A stretch of DNA of 5,772 nt from positions 1-5,772 of the forward strand of contig JAGLKL010000093.1 of the NCBI GenBank assembly GCA_023141075.1. Direction: 5' to 3'. Under the pieces are notes generated by a model. That model was not told the origin of the DNA. It did no database searches and worked only from the letters and a program-made list of their open reading frames with translations. The stretch is from Alphaproteobacteria bacterium. GTDB taxonomy: Bacteria > Pseudomonadota > Alphaproteobacteria > Micavibrionales > Micavibrionaceae. Shown piece after piece: positions 4,672 to 5,772 of the stretch; positions within the stretch are counted from its first letter, which is position 1, and each line of letters starts with the position of its first letter. Made by a program: the position numbers and the translations under genes.

Positions 4672-5664
4672 ATGGTCGGCACACCTGCTGCAAACGATAT
4701 TTCCAGCGTTTTTTCTCAAGCCCTTGAGCAAATAAACAATGTAAAAAAAGAGATTGCCAAGGTTATTATCGGGCAAGAAGACGTAGTCGATCAGACTTTA
4801 ATCACGCTTTTGGCCGGAGGGCACGTTCTTTTAATTGGTGTACCGGGACTAGCCAAAACCTTATTGGTGGAAACAATGGCCGGAATTTTGGGACTTAGCT
4901 CCAACCGGGTGCAGTGTACGCCTGATTTGATGCCAACCGATATTCTCGGATCGGAGGTGCTAGAGGAAGATGTACGCGGCAATCGCTCTTTTCGTTTTAT
5001 CAGGGGACCGATCTTTACCCAACTGCTCATGGCCGATGAAATTAACCGCGCATCACCGCGTACACAATCTGCCCTACTCCAAGCAATGCAGGAAAAAGAG
5101 GTTTCTATTTCAGGACAGCCTCATCCTTTGCCGAAACCGTTTCACGTGCTTGCGACACAAAACCCGATTGAGCAAGAAGGGACTTATCCTTTGCCGGAAG
5201 CACAGCTTGACCGATTCTTGATGCAGGTGAATGTTGATTATCCTACCATCGAGGCCGAACGTGAAATTGTCCTTCAAACCACGACCAATGAAATGCCTGA
5301 AATCTCTCGTGTTATGGAAGCACAAGATTTGGTGAATATTCAATGTCTTGTGAGGGATATGCCGGTTGGTGAAGGTGTCGTGGATATAATCGTCAAGCTG
5401 GTGCGTAGTTTACGTCCCGGCGAGGATGCATGTGAGCATGTTAATGAGTATGTGACTTGGGCACCAGGTCCACGCGGATCGCAAGGACTGATGCTGGCTG
5501 TGCGTGCACGTGCTTTGCTTGAGGGGCGTAGCGCTCCTATTGAAGAAGACGTTTTTGCTCTTGCCGCTCCGGTATTGCGTCATCGCATGGCATTGAATTT
5601 CAAAGCACGTTCGCACGGTATGGAGCTAGACACACTGATTGATGAAGTAGCCAAAAAATTATAA
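4672..5664 (+). CDS. moxR: MoxR-family AAA+ ATPase
   Basis: MoxR ATPases are cytosolic AAA+ chaperone-like proteins that use ATP hydrolysis to mature or insert partner proteins, often together with DUF58 and von Willebrand-A domain proteins. The 330-residue protein is full length. It has Walker A GVPGLAKT (56-63), Walker B LLMADEIN (118-125), a pre-sensor stretch SPRTQSALLQAMQEKEV, sensor 1 ATQNP (161-165), the family signature GTYPLPEAQLDRF (170-182) with the arginine-finger candidate R181, and sensor 2 PGPRGSQGL (265-273) with R268. A Shine-Dalgarno AAAGGA about 9 bases before ATG 4672 supports the start. It is divergent from cca. The partner DUF58 gene that commonly follows moxR directly is not seen within the 108 bp left in the window; a repeat lies there instead. 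The specific client is unknown. Confidence 0.92.
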   Translation: MVGTPAANDISSVFSQALEQINNVKKEIAKVIIGQEDVVDQTLITLLAGGHVLLIGVPGLAKTLLVETMAGILGLSSNRVQCTPDLMPTDILGSEVLEEDVRGNRSFRFIRGPIFTQLLMADEINRASPRTQSALLQAMQEKEVSISGQPHPLPKPFHVLATQNPIEQEGTYPLPEAQLDRFLMQVNVDYPTIEAEREIVLQTTTNEMPEISRVMEAQDLVNIQCLVRDMPVGEGVVDIIVKLVRSLRPGEDACEHVNEYVTWAPGPRGSQGLMLAVRARALLEGRSAPIEEDVFALAAPVLRHRMALNFKARSHGMELDTLIDEVAKKL

Positions 5665-5713
5665 GAGACTTAGGTAGTGTAGTCACGTGTTATAGTCGTT
5701 TTGCTTTACTTCA

Positions 5714-5772
5714 TGACAAGGAACAAGCGACGAAGCGTAGTTAACTACGTAAGAAGCGAAGTAACGATGTCA
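5714..5772. repeat. Palindromic intergenic repeat, bounded by TGACA/TGTCA
   Basis: The last 59 bases start TGACA and end TGTCA, with a perfect 14-bp palindrome CGTAGTTAACTACG (5736-5749) at the centre. The flanks carry related purine-rich words: AAGCGACGAAGCG on the left and AAGAAGCGAAGTAACG on the right. The build recalls dispersed intergenic repeats of the GTCATTGCGAG...GCGACGAAGCAA type seen in Rickettsiales and other bacteria. It begins 49 bp after the moxR stop and may continue beyond the window. No coding potential is evident. Confidence 0.5.

Noticed and set aside
4791..5616. Several ORFs within moxR in other frames
   Set aside because: All lie inside the well-supported moxR frame and show no independent ribosome sites or motifs.
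5714..5772. CRISPR repeat or Rho-independent terminator
   Set aside because: There is only one unit with no spacer-repeat series, and no T-run follows the stem.

Overview
The window looks like an alphaproteobacterial chromosome segment of lowish G+C content. It joins a decayed accessory stretch (about 1-1000) to a housekeeping block (about 2700-5664). The taxonomic hint comes from the proteins: a TrmL-type tRNA methyltransferase, a class II CCA-adding enzyme and a MoxR ATPase that read like alphaproteobacterial versions. Gene decay, an IS relic and palindromic insertions suggest a reduced, possibly host-associated lineage, but no genus can be named from sequence alone.

Positions 1-1000, all on the minus strand, hold the start of a small unknown gene running off the window (92-1), a broken small gene with two in-frame stops (431-105), a frameshifted fragment (547-441), and an internally deleted IS3-family element (about 565-907). 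That element keeps both ends, a possible 3-bp target duplication and the N-terminal part of orfA. Positions 908-1000 hold no gene, only a weak hairpin after the next operon.

Positions 1001-2500 hold a two-gene minus-strand operon behind a textbook sigma-70 promoter (TTGACA-18-TATAAT). The first gene encodes a ChaC-like gamma-glutamylcyclotransferase with a C-terminal extension. The second encodes a mannose-type PTS EIIA-like domain in which the phospho-accepting histidine appears to be tyrosine, so it is probably not a normal phosphocarrier.

Positions 2500-4524 hold trmL (plus strand, TTG start) and cca (minus strand), convergent and overlapping by 6 bp. Both act on tRNA. The cca gene carries an in-frame insertion of about 122 bp that is an imperfect palindrome built of nested hairpins and adds about 41 residues inside the nucleotidyltransferase head domain. 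It resembles the Rickettsia palindromic elements in style, and it is the most interesting object in the window.

Positions 4525-5772 hold a divergent promoter region with a tandem 12-mer, an intact moxR, and at the window edge a palindromic intergenic repeat bounded by TGACA/TGTCA. No tRNA, rRNA or CRISPR array is visible.
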